DNA of 64,000 bases from Ligilactobacillus faecis (lineage in GTDB: Bacteria; Bacillota; Bacilli; Lactobacillales; Lactobacillaceae), in contig NZ_CP123639.1 in NCBI RefSeq assembly GCF_029889745.1, positions 472,501-536,500 on the forward strand, given 5' to 3'. Positions 44,630 to 55,200 of the stretch are shown piece after piece. Numbering within the stretch: the first letter of the stretch is position 1; every line of letters begins with the position of its first letter. The translations under genes and the position numbers were made by a program. Under the pieces are notes generated by a model. That model was given only the letters and a program-made list of their open reading frames with translations. It had not been told where the DNA came from and ran no database searches.

Positions 44630-45877
44630 TTATTGTCTGATCTGACCGTTACCAGTGATCACATACTTTGTCGTCGTTAAAGCCTCTAGTCCCATTGGTC
44701 CACGCGCATGTAATTTTTGGGTCGAGATCCCGATCTCGGCTCCTAATCCAAAAGCAAAGCCATCGGTAAAGCGCGTCGAAGCATTGAGATAAACACACGC
44801 TGCATCGACTTCGTTTAAAAAGCGTTGCGCATTTGTTTGATCATTTGTCACGATCGTTTCTGAGTGTTTTGTGTTATGTGTGTTGATATGTGTGATCGCA
44901 TCTGTCAAAGAATCGACAACACGTACTGCCAAAATATAGTCATTGTATTCTGTATCCCAGTCACGTTCATCTGCTAAAACGCTCGCATCACCTAAGATCT
45001 CACACGTTTTAGCATCGCCGCGCAATTCAACATGGTATTTACCAAGGGTATCAGCAACTTTAGGTAAAAATTCTTCGGCTACAGCTTGGTGGACTAACAA
45101 CGTCTCAGCTGCATTGCAAACTGAAGGACGCTGACATTTAGCATTTTCGATAATCTTTAACGCCATCTGGAGACCTGCACTTTGATCAACGTAAACATGA
45201 CAATTTCCAGCTCCTGTTTCGATCACAGGCACTGTTGCTTTTTGAACGACAGTCTGGATCAAACGGGCTGAACCTCGAGGGATCAAAACATCGATATAAC
45301 CATTCAATTGCATGAATTTTTCTGCAACATGATGCGAAGTTTCTGTGATCAATTGGAAGATATTAGGATCGAGTCCATTTGCCTCTAAAACGGCACGTAA
45401 GATCTCAACAAGCTTTTTATTTGTCGCTAAAGCTTCTTTGCCCCCACGTAAAATGACTGCATTTCCCGCTTTAAAACACAGACCGCTAGCATCGACAGTC
45501 ACATTAGGCCGAGCTTCATAGATCATCCCGACCACTCCAAGTGGGACCCTTCTTTTGACGATCTGCAAACCGGCTTCATTGACCCAACCTGTATCGATCT
45601 TTCCGATCGGATCAGGCAAAGCTTTGACTTGTAGCAAACCATTTGCGATCTCTTTGATCCGGTCTTCATCTAAACGCAAACGATCGACAAAGCTTGCTTT
45701 GAGGTCTTTAGCTTGAGCTAGATCTTTTTCATTTGCTGCGCAGATCACCGCGCTATTTTCTAATAAAGCTTGCGCCATCTTAGCTAAAAGCTCATTTTTC
45801 TTTGTTGTTGGTAGTAAAGCTAGATCATAGGCTGCTTGTCTGGCCTTTGTTCCCATCATTTCTAGATCAAGTGTCAT
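44630..45877 (-). CDS. proA: glutamate-5-semialdehyde dehydrogenase (gamma-glutamyl phosphate reductase)
   Basis: 415 aa, the usual length. It reduces gamma-glutamyl phosphate with NADPH, the second step of proline synthesis. The N-terminal cofactor domain has VPLGVVGMIYEARPNVTVDA, a ProA signature; the catalytic Cys lies in ENAKCQRPSVCNAAETLLVH, and the C-terminal RFTDGFAFGLGAEIGISTQK is conserved. AAAGGAAA is nine bases before the ATG. It follows proB by 23 bases, forming a proBA operon with its own terminator. Confidence 0.97.
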   Translation of the reverse strand: MTLDLEMMGTKARQAAYDLALLPTTKKNELLAKMAQALLENSAVICAANEKDLAQAKDLKASFVDRLRLDEDRIKEIANGLLQVKALPDPIGKIDTGWVNEAGLQIVKRRVPLGVVGMIYEARPNVTVDASGLCFKAGNAVILRGGKEALATNKKLVEILRAVLEANGLDPNIFQLITETSHHVAEKFMQLNGYIDVLIPRGSARLIQTVVQKATVPVIETGAGNCHVYVDQSAGLQMALKIIENAKCQRPSVCNAAETLLVHQAVAEEFLPKVADTLGKYHVELRGDAKTCEILGDASVLADERDWDTEYNDYILAVRVVDSLTDAITHINTHNTKHSETIVTNDQTNAQRFLNEVDAACVYLNASTRFTDGFAFGLGAEIGISTQKLHARGPMGLEALTTTKYVITGNGQIRQ

Positions 45878-45900
45878 TTATCTTTTTCCTTTCTTTTGCT

Positions 45901-46701
45901 TTATTTGGCAAAAAGTGTGCCTAATGGTTCACCCGCTAATAGCTCATCGATGATCATCGGTTCTTTACCATTAGCTAATAACATCATGCGATCTTCAGCT
46001 AACATTCTTTGGGCAGCTTTTAGCTTCGTTGCCATCCCACCTGTTCCAAATTTTGTGCCTTGGCCACCACCAGCTTCTAAGATCTTCTCATCGATCGCCC
46101 TGATTCGCTGATAAAGTTTAGCATCTGCAAATTTGCGGGGATTTTTATCGTAAAAACCATCGATATCTGAAAGCATGATCAAGAGCTCTGCATCAACAAG
46201 CGAAGCCACGCTTGCTGAAAGTTGATCATTATCACCAAATTTAGTTTTATGATCTAATTCATCGACTGCAACAACGTCATTTTCATTAACGATCGGGATC
46301 ACGCCCCATTGTAAAAGACGCTCTAGTGAATTCAATGTATTTTGACGACTTGTTGGGTAAGCTAAGACGTCATGCGTTAAAAGAACTTGTGCGATCCGTT
46401 GCCCGTAAAGAGTAAAACGCTGTTGATAAAGTGCCATCAAGCCACTTTGCCCGATCGCCGCCAATGCTTGTTGTGCTGAGATCGCTTGGGGTCGTTCATG
46501 GAGGCCGACACGCCCCATCCCAACACCGATCGCCCCTGAAGAAACTAAGACGACTTCTCGACCTTCATTGACTAGACCTGTTAATATATAGCAGAGTTGA
46601 TCGAGTGCCTTTAAGTTGAGCTTCCCATTCTCATGGACTAAAGTGCTTGTCCCCACTTTGACGACGATCCGTTCTGCCTTGAACTGACGCTTACTTACCA
46701 T
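45901..46701 (-). CDS. proB: glutamate 5-kinase
   Basis: 266 aa. It phosphorylates glutamate to gamma-glutamyl phosphate, the first and feedback-controlled step of proline synthesis. Amino-acid-kinase fold: VVKVGTSTLVHENGKLN, VLVSSGAIGVGMGRVGL, IPIVNENDVVAVDELDHKTKFGDND and GTKFGTGGMATKLKAAQ. The C-terminal PUA domain of the enterobacterial enzyme is absent, as in many Firmicutes. First gene of proBA; a TATAAT -10 lies at 46770-46765. Confidence 0.96.
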   Translation of the reverse strand: MVSKRQFKAERIVVKVGTSTLVHENGKLNLKALDQLCYILTGLVNEGREVVLVSSGAIGVGMGRVGLHERPQAISAQQALAAIGQSGLMALYQQRFTLYGQRIAQVLLTHDVLAYPTSRQNTLNSLERLLQWGVIPIVNENDVVAVDELDHKTKFGDNDQLSASVASLVDAELLIMLSDIDGFYDKNPRKFADAKLYQRIRAIDEKILEAGGGQGTKFGTGGMATKLKAAQRMLAEDRMMLLANGKEPMIIDELLAGEPLGTLFAK

Positions 46702-46778
46702 ACATCCTCTATCGCTACATCCTTTGATATAGCGTTCCTTTCTTTTTTCTTGACTGCTTCTTTTATTATACTATACGA

Positions 46779-47636
46779 TCAACTATTCTTTTTACTTTTA
46801 GGTTTTTGCCCTTGGTTTTGCTGTAAAACATAACGTTCTAATAGATCAATGATCTGATCATTTTGCGGAAGATCAGAATGTTGTGCATCTTGCCCAGTTA
46901 CTGTGATCTGGGTAAAATGCTTCACAGCTCCTTGATAGATATATTTTCCAGCTTCAACACTGCGTTCTGGAACGAGTCCATCTGAATCATAAGTTTCAGT
47001 TCCCGCTACCGTATAGACTGTCAGATCTCTTGGAAGTTGATCACGTTTTTGGATAAAATCCGCTAGCATTTGTGTTTTTCTCTGAAGTGATGTTTCTGAA
47101 AAATTATAAGGTGTGCCGACTGTCATCAAAACTTTCGGCGTTATATCGTAATCAGACATGTAATTTTCAAAAAACGCAGTATAGATCAAGCCCCCATTTG
47201 AGTGTCCAAATGCTTTAAAATTATTGAATTCATATTTTTCACTTAGTTCAGCAAAAGCCTTGTTGAAAAGTTTTGCTTGCTTCAAAATATTATTGTAACC
47301 GTCTTTGTTGTTTTCAAAACCAACAACAATAAATGGTTCTTCATCTTTTGGACGGATCTTTCCAGAGTATTTGATCGTTCCGTCATTATAAACTTTGACT
47401 TTCAGTAAGCTATGTTTTTTGGCACTACGCTCATTGATCTTTTCAACTAAACCATCAAAGCGATTTTGCGTAGCAGAGCTTCCAGGGATCATGATGACTG
47501 GCGAAAGTCGTGAATTATGCCAACGCGCAAGATCTTTTACATTTGTTTGACTCCAAAAATAAGCCGGGATCGCTAAGAAGAGGCAAAAAAAGATCACGCA
47601 AAGTGATGCGAGCAAGCCTTTTTTATTTAACTTCAT
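46779..47636 (-). CDS. alpha/beta hydrolase of the DUF915 family, membrane-anchored
   Basis: 285 aa. An N-terminal membrane anchor or signal (about 6-28) precedes an alpha/beta-hydrolase domain: VIMIPGSSATQNRFDGL near the oxyanion position, the nucleophile elbow FGHSNGGLIY (Ser about 146), Asp in YDSDGLVPERS and His in QDAQHSDLPQ. This matches lactobacillus DUF915 'cell surface hydrolases'; natural substrate unknown. The start overlaps the end of the PTS gene by 14 bases with a GGAAGAG site inside that gene, so translation is probably coupled. Confidence 0.9.
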   Translation of the reverse strand: MKLNKKGLLASLCVIFFCLFLAIPAYFWSQTNVKDLARWHNSRLSPVIMIPGSSATQNRFDGLVEKINERSAKKHSLLKVKVYNDGTIKYSGKIRPKDEEPFIVVGFENNKDGYNNILKQAKLFNKAFAELSEKYEFNNFKAFGHSNGGLIYTAFFENYMSDYDITPKVLMTVGTPYNFSETSLQRKTQMLADFIQKRDQLPRDLTVYTVAGTETYDSDGLVPERSVEAGKYIYQGAVKHFTQITVTGQDAQHSDLPQNDQIIDLLERYVLQQNQGQKPKSKKNS

Positions 47637-48933
47637 CTAAATGCTCTTCCTTTCTGCGCTCACGCTCTAATTCATCTGTCACACGTTCTGCAAATTTGAC
47701 AAAGGGAATATATAATAGAATATCGCTAACTAATAAAGCTAAAGTAAAGCCTAGGACTGACCAAGAACCATTTGTCCCGATAAAGGCATAGAGAGGCCCC
47801 GGCGTTGAAAGTAAAACTGGATAAACGGCAGGCAATAACCCTAATTTTAACGCCAAAGCACCCATTAAAATATTAAAAAGTGGGATCAAGGTAAATGGGA
47901 TGACATAAAAAGGATTAAACAAAACTGGTAAGCCGATCATCAAAGCTGAAGAGCTGTTGAATAAAACTGGTCCTGCTGACCAATAGGCTAACTTACGCTC
48001 ATTTTTCCGTTTGGCAACTATCATCAAAGCTAAGGCTAAGGCAAGTGTTGCTCCAGTTCCTGCGACCATTCCAAAACTAAAGTAAAGTGTATTCGCATTA
48101 TATTTATCTGGGATCTGGCTCAAGTCACTGTGAGTCAAAGCATAACTCAAATTTTTCAAGGCACTTTGATCACTGTCAAATGTATTATTAGCATACGGTC
48201 CACTGAGGCCGATCCATGAAAAGAGCAAACTGAGCCAGGCAAAAAAAGTCACACTTAAAACACTTTGACTTTTTAGCGCATTACTTTGGAGCCAGTTATC
48301 GATCACTGTAAAAACTTGATATTTATACAATAAACCAAATAATAAGTTAGCTCCTACAGCTAAGACCAAAGCCAACGTCAAGGGTAGGAGCGCTTGAAAA
48401 GAACGTTCTGATAAAAAACGATTATCTTCAATTTTTTTGATCGGTGGCGTTAAATAATTAAACAAAAGTCCTACGACATAGCCTAAAATAAGGCCCAGGA
48501 GCAACCCATTAAAGCCTAAAAGGTCGAGCCGAAAGGTGAAGTTTCCCGCCGTTTTATTCATACCTACATTTGGCTGATAACATAAAGCCAAAAAAACTAA
48601 CATTCCTGTTAAACCAGCCATCTGTCCGTCTCGACCGGCCAATTTAGCAGTATGTCTGGCTGCCAAGAGCGCGGCCAAAACTGAGATCAACCCTGCAGTC
48701 AACATATAGATCGAACCTAACGCTTGATTTGCTGCTTTATAGTGAGGCAACCACTCTGAAAGATCGAGCAGATTACCTAAAAAACCATCTGGATATAGGA
48801 GTGAAAATTCAAAAACTTGAGCAAAACTTCCCAATAAGATAAACGGGAATAAGACTGTAAATGTGCGTTGGATCACTCTAAAAAATATCATTTTCCGTAC
48901 TTTTAGTCCAAAAGCCACGATTTTTTCTTCCAA
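47623..48933 (-). CDS. PTS sugar transporter, EIIC component (lactose/cellobiose type)
   Basis: 436 aa with about ten membrane helices. The layout and segments such as RTFTVLFPFILLGSFAQ, GLSGPYANNTFDSD and LVLFNPFYVIPFTL... fit the lactose/cellobiose EIIC family. It would carry a sugar across the membrane while partner IIA/IIB proteins phosphorylate it; no IIA or IIB genes are adjacent, so it must use components from elsewhere or be a stand-alone EIIC. TTG start at 48933 behind GAAGGG (seven bases). Co-transcribed with the DUF915 hydrolase. Confidence 0.87.
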   Translation of the reverse strand: MEEKIVAFGLKVRKMIFFRVIQRTFTVLFPFILLGSFAQVFEFSLLYPDGFLGNLLDLSEWLPHYKAANQALGSIYMLTAGLISVLAALLAARHTAKLAGRDGQMAGLTGMLVFLALCYQPNVGMNKTAGNFTFRLDLLGFNGLLLGLILGYVVGLLFNYLTPPIKKIEDNRFLSERSFQALLPLTLALVLAVGANLLFGLLYKYQVFTVIDNWLQSNALKSQSVLSVTFFAWLSLLFSWIGLSGPYANNTFDSDQSALKNLSYALTHSDLSQIPDKYNANTLYFSFGMVAGTGATLALALALMIVAKRKNERKLAYWSAGPVLFNSSSALMIGLPVLFNPFYVIPFTLIPLFNILMGALALKLGLLPAVYPVLLSTPGPLYAFIGTNGSWSVLGFTLALLVSDILLYIPFVKFAERVTDELERERRKEEHLDEVK

Positions 48934-49099
48934 TTTTGATCCCTTCTTTAAGCATAGATTTTAAATCGTTAACACTAGTATACAGTTTTATTCATTCTAA
49001 AAACATAGACTGAGTTGAAATAACATGATCTTAGTAACTACCAGAGCATCACCCCTTTGATCATTAACAACTTATTAAGTGATATCTAGCTATTACAAA

Positions 49100-49150
49100 A
49101 CAAAAAACCCCTAGGGTAATCTAAACGACCTGTGATTACTCTAGGGGAAT
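49100..49150 (-). terminator. Main terminator of the second adhesin
   Basis: Minus strand CCCCTAGAGTAATC, 12-nt loop, GATTACCCTAGGGG, then six T. A weaker AAAGTGATCT/AGATCACTTT hairpin lies just before it at 49165-49200. Confidence 0.88.
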
Positions 49151-49164
49151 TATTTATTTTATAG

Positions 49165-49200
49165 AAAGTGATCTAAACATATCTGATAGAGATCACTTTT
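49165..49200 (-). terminator. Secondary hairpin after the second adhesin
   Basis: Minus strand AAAGTGATCT, 16-nt loop, AGATCACTTT, 14 bases past the stop codon; its T-tract is weak, so it may act with the stronger terminator downstream. Confidence 0.6.
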
Positions 49201-49213
49201 CTAATCAAACCGA

Positions 49214-52200
49214 TCAGTTCTCTTTTTCGTCATCCTTTTTCTTAGCGAAACCGATGATCCCTAAGAGACCAGCTATGATAGAAGCACCTACTGCAGCTAA
49301 CGTATTATTTTGTTCATCACCTGTTTGTGGTAACTCGTTTGCCTTAGTTTCACCTTCAGAAGCCACTGGTGATTTTGCAGGCTCTTTAACTGGTGTCTGA
49401 ACATTATTGACTGGCGTTGCTTTTGGCGCTTCTGGAGTTCCAGGTGTTTCCTGGTTTTCTGGTTTTTCAGGTGCTCCTGGATTTTCTGGAGTCCCTGGTT
49501 TTTCTGGTGTTACTGGTACATAGATCACCGGTGTATCTTCACCCGGTTTATCTGGCGTAACTGTTGGCACCACTGGACGATAACCCGGGATCTCTGGTAC
49601 TGGTTGGTTTGGTACTGTCTTACTTGGGTCAGTTGGATCGTTTGGATATTGCGGTGTTGGTACATTTGGAATTGGGTTTCCATTTGGATCAACTGGAACG
49701 ATCTTACCTAACTTAGCGTACGTAAAGGTTACTGTGACGTTGTCTTTACCAAATTTACCTTTAGCGTTATCTGAAGTCTTGATCAAGTAGTAACCATTGA
49801 TAACTTTGGCATCGCCTGTGACGTCGTACTCTGTACCTTCCTTGTAGTCTGTACCTTTAGTTACAGAAGCAGATAGTTCGTTACCTTCTTCATCTACGAA
49901 GCGTTCTGTCAAGCTATACTTGTCTTCTACAACTGGCACATAGATCACTGGTGTATCTTCACCTGGTTTATCTGGTGTCACACTTGGTACTTCTGGACGA
50001 TAACCTGGGATCTCTGGTACTGGTTGGTTTGGTACTGTCTTACTTGGGTCAGTTGGATCGTTTGGATATTGCGGTGTTGGTACATTTGGAATTGGGTTTC
50101 CATTTGGATCAACTGGAACGATCTTACCTAACTTAGCGTACGTAAAGGTTACTGTGACGTTGTCTTTACCAAATTTACCTTTAGCGTTATCTGAAGTCTT
50201 GATCAAGTAGTATCCATTGATAACTTTGGCATCGCCTGTGACGTCGTATTCTGTACCTTCTTTGTACTCTGTACCTTTAGTTACAGAAGCAGATACTTCG
50301 TTACCTTCTTCATCAACAAAGCGTTCAACCAAGCTGTACTTGTCTTCCACAACTGGCACATAGATCACTGGTGTGTTTTCACCTGGTTTATCTGGTGTCA
50401 CAGTTGGCACTTCTGGACGATAGCCTGGGATCTCTGGTACTGGTTGATCTGGGACTGTCTTGCTTGGATCAGTTGGATCATTTGGATATTGTGGTGTTGG
50501 TGCATCTGGAATTGGGTTTCCATCTGGATCAACTGGAACGATCTTACCTAACTTAGCGTACGTAAAGGTTACTGTGACGTTGTCTTTACCAAATGTACCT
50601 TTAGCGTTGTCTGAAGTCTTGATCAAGTAGTATCCATTGATAACTTTAGCATCGCCTGTGACGTCGTACTCTGTACCTTCCTTGTAATCTGTACCTTTGA
50701 CAACTGTTGCGGATACTTTGTTTCCTTCTTCGTCAACAAAGCGTTCAACCAAGCTGTACTTGTCTTCTACAACTGGCACATAGATCACTGGTGTGTCTTC
50801 ACCTGGTTTATCTGGTGTCACGGTCGGTACTTCTGGACGATAGCCTGGGATCTCTGGTACTGGTTGATCTGGGACTGTCTTGCTTGGATCAGTTGGATCA
50901 TTTGGATATTGTGGTGTTGGTGCATCTGGAATTGGGTTTCCATCTGGATCAACTGGAACGATCTTACCTAACTTAGCGTACGTAAAGGTTACTGTGACGT
51001 TGTCTTTACCAAATGTTCCTTTAGCGTTGTCTGAAGTCTTGATCAAGTAGTATCCATTGATAACTTTAGCATCACCTGTGACGTCGTATTCCGTACCTTC
51101 CTTGTAATCTGTACCTTTGACAACTGTTGCGGATACTTTGTTTCCTTCTTCGTCAACAAAGCGTTCAACCAAGCTGTACTTATCTTCTACAACTGGCACA
51201 TAGATCACTGGTGTGTCTTCACCTGGTTTATCTGGTGTCACGGTCGGTACTTCTGGACGATAGCCTGGGATCTCTGGTACTGGTTGATCTGGTACTGTCT
51301 TGCTTGGGTCAGTTGGATCGTTTGGATATTGTGGTGTTGGTGCATCTGGAATTGGGTTTCCATTTGGATCAACTGGAACGATCTTACCTAACTTAGCGTA
51401 CGTAAAGGTTACTGTGACGTTGTCTTTACCAAATGTTCCTTTAGCGTTGTCTGAAGTCTTGATCAAGTAGTATCCATTGATAACTTTAGCATCACCTGTG
51501 ACGTCGTATTCCGTACCTTCCTTGTAATCTGTACCTTTGACAACTGTTGCGGATACTTTGTTTCCTTCTTCGTCAACAAAGCGTTCAACCAAGCTGTACT
51601 TATCTTCTACAACTGGCACATAGATCACTGGTGTGTCTTCACCTGGTTTATCTGGTGTCACGGTCGGTACTTCTGGACGATAGCCTGGGATCTCTGGTAC
51701 TGGTTGATCTGGTACTGTCTTGCTTGGGTCAGTTGGATCGTTTGGATATTGTGGTGTTGGTGCATCTGGAATTGGGTTTCCATTTGGATCAACTGGAACG
51801 ATCTTACCTAACTTAGCGTACGTAAAGGTTACTGTGACGTTGTCTTTACCAAATGTTCCTTTAGCGTTGTCTGAAGTCTTGATCAAGTAGTAACCGTTGA
51901 TAACTTTAGCATCGCCTGTGACGTCGTAATCTGTACCTTCCTTGTAATCTGTACCTTTAGTTACAGATGCAGATAATTCGTTACCTTCTTCGTCTACGAA
52001 GCGTTCTGTCAAGCTGTACTTGTCTTCTACAACTGGATGGTATGGTACAGGTGTATCCTTACCTGGATCTGTTGGTGTCACTGGGTTTGGATTATCTGGT
52101 TCATATCCTGGTACGTTTGGCACCGGTGTTGGTGTTACCTTACTTGGATCCGTTGGATCTGTTGGGTATTGTGGTGTTGGCACGTTTGGAATTGGGTTTC

Positions 52201-55200
52201 CATCTGGATCTACTGGGATCAACTTACCGTTTGGTGCGTATGTTACTGTTACTGTGTAACTATTATTTTCATGAGTAAGCGTTACGCCGGCTACGTTGTT
52301 TCCATCTTGATCTTTATCAACACTTACCAAGTGGTATCCTGGTACGACTGGTGATTTAACACCGTTGATCGTTTGTGATTGTGACCATGTTAATGGTGTG
52401 ATCCATGCTCCAGTTACCTTATCAAGTACACCACTGGCTGTGAATTTGACAGCTTGTTCAACTGAAGCGCTGACTTCTTCGCCTTTATTATCAACATACT
52501 TAATGGTACGAGTTACGTTCTTTGTAAGAGCGTTTGGTGCAGTACCATCTGGGTACTTAGGTCCATCTGGATCGTTTGGATTGATCGGTTGCCCTGGTGT
52601 TTCTGGACCTGGTTGGTCTGGATTTACTGGGACTGTTCCGTGTACAAAGTCGATGTAGAAAATTTGAGTCTTACCATTATCGTTATCAAATACAGCGCCT
52701 TCTGGGAAACCGTTATTCTTGAGTACATATCCCTTATTTTCTAACTCAGAAATTCTTGTTTGAGGGTTGTAAACAATTACCGAACCTGCTTCACCCTCGA
52801 CCTTATCTGCTTCGCCAATAGTAACGATCTTAGCTGGATCGTTGACATCGCGATAAACGATTTGAGCAACTTGTTGCTCTACTGGCACATATGGTACTGG
52901 TGTATCCTTACCTGGGTCTGTTGGTGTGACTGGGTTTGGATCTACAGGATTGTAACCTGGAATATCTGGTACCGGTGTTGGTGTTACCTTGCTTGGATCC
53001 GTTGGATCTGTTGGGTATTGTGGTGTTGGTGCATCTGGAATTGGTTGATTATCTGGTCCAACTGGAATCAACTTACCATTTGGTGCATACGTTACTGTTA
53101 CAGTGTAACTATCATCAGTATGTGCAAGTGTTACACCTTTAACGTTATTACCTTCTTGATCCTTATCGATGCTTACCAAGTGATATCCTGGTACTACTGG
53201 TGACTTGACCTCATTGATACTTTGCGCTGATGTCCAAGTCAATGGTGTGATCCATGCTCCAGTTACCTTATCAAGTACACCACTGGCTGTGAATTTGACA
53301 GCTTGTTCAACTGAAGCGCTGACTTCTTCGCCTTTATTATCAACATACTTAATGGTACGAGTTACGTTCTTTGTAAGAGCGTTTGGTGTAGTACCATCTG
53401 GGTACTTCGGCCCATCTGGATCGTTTGGATTGATCGGTTGTCCTGGTGTTTCTGGACCTGGTTGGTCTGGATTTACTGGGACTGTTCCGTGTACAAAGTC
53501 GATGTAGAAAATTTGAGTCTTACCATTATCATTATCAAATACAGCGCCTTCTGGGAAACCGTTATTCTTGAGTACATATCCCTTATTTTCTAACTCAGAA
53601 ATTCTTGTTTGAGGGTCGTAAACAATTACCGAACTTGCACTACCCTTGACCTCGTCTGGGTTACCAATAGTAACGATCTTTGCCGGATCGTTAACATCAC
53701 GATAAACGATTTGAGCAACTTGTTGCTCTGCTTTTACATAAATGACAGGCGTATCTTTTGTTGGATCTGGTGGCGTCACCGTATTTTGACTTGGTGTGTA
53801 ACCATCGATCGTTGGTACTGGTTCATCCGGTATTACCTTAGTTGGATCTGTTGGATCATTTGTGTAAGGTAGGTTTGGAACATTTTCAGTTGGATTCGTT
53901 GGATCTGGAATTGGATTACCACTTGGATCTTGTGGCACAATATTTCCGACCTTCTTATAAACAACTGTATATGTTCGATTGCGTTGAGCATCACTAGCTC
54001 CTGGAGTCGTAGTGAATCCACCAGTGATCACCTTATCATTGTCATCACGGCTATAACCACGAACTGCTACATAACCGTTGATAACTGGAACATCTTCTGC
54101 CGTAAAGTCATGACTAGTAGCGTCCCAAGATCCGCGACTGATCAGTTCATTAGTTACAGCATCATAAGTATCACCTGAGTAGTTGAAATCAAAGTTTGAA
54201 ACTTTAGTTGGGCTAAGTTCGTTTCCACTTTCATCAACATACTTGACTGTTTGTGAAGCTTTTACATTTTGATCGTTATCAAGTCGTGTACCATTTTTAA
54301 CATAAGTTACAGTAATGTTGATATTATTACTATCTTTAGTAATACCATTAATTGCTGCAACATTATCACCATCTCCATGCTCTGAAACACTGTCAACATG
54401 ATAGCCACGTTCAGCAGGTGAAGTTACTGCGGTAAATGAACTATTGACTGGTGTCCAAGTGATTTTTGGTGCTGCTGTGTTAGCAGTATCAACTATCCAA
54501 TTGCCATTATCATCTTGCTTAGCGTTGACTAATTGTCCAGTTACCTTGCTGATGTATGCAAGTCCGTTAAAAGTAAGTTTTTGTTGTGCATTAGTTGGGA
54601 TCGTCCCAGTGAATGTAGAACCATCGCTATTAACATAATTAACATTTAAAGTAACATCTTTAGTTAAAGCATCTGGACGAGCATTATCAGGTGTATTGTT
54701 AGGAACATCTTCCGGTGGAGTAGTTGGTGTAACTGGTTGGACACCTTGGACAAAGCGAACTTCAAAAACTTGTTCTTTGTTTTTATCGTTATCAAAAGTT
54801 GCATCAGCTGGGAAACCATCGCTTACAAGAACATAGCCTTTATCAGTAAATTCTTTGATCTTATCTGCTGTTGAGTATTCGATCCTAGCATCGCTCTTAC
54901 CTGAAACACTGTCAGTGGCAAGTTGTTGATCTGTCGTTTCATCAATATAGTTGATCGTTGCTTTTTGATCATCAGCAGTATACAAATAGGTTTTTTCATT
55001 GACTGCCTTATTGATTAGACCTCTGAGGTTCCATTGACCACCAAACGAATCACCTTCTGGATACCACCAACCTGGTCCCTCGAAAGTCACGCCCGTGTTA
55101 CTTGTGCGTTTTTCGCCTTCTGCCAGATATTGAATTTTAGCGATGTACCACCGGCCAGCAGTTCCTTTATGTTTATCTGTACCACTAAACCAACCAACCA

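Noticed and set aside
49951-53507. Plus-strand ORFs recurring every 420 or 840 bp
   Set aside because: Shadows of the repeats in the second adhesin, without start signals.
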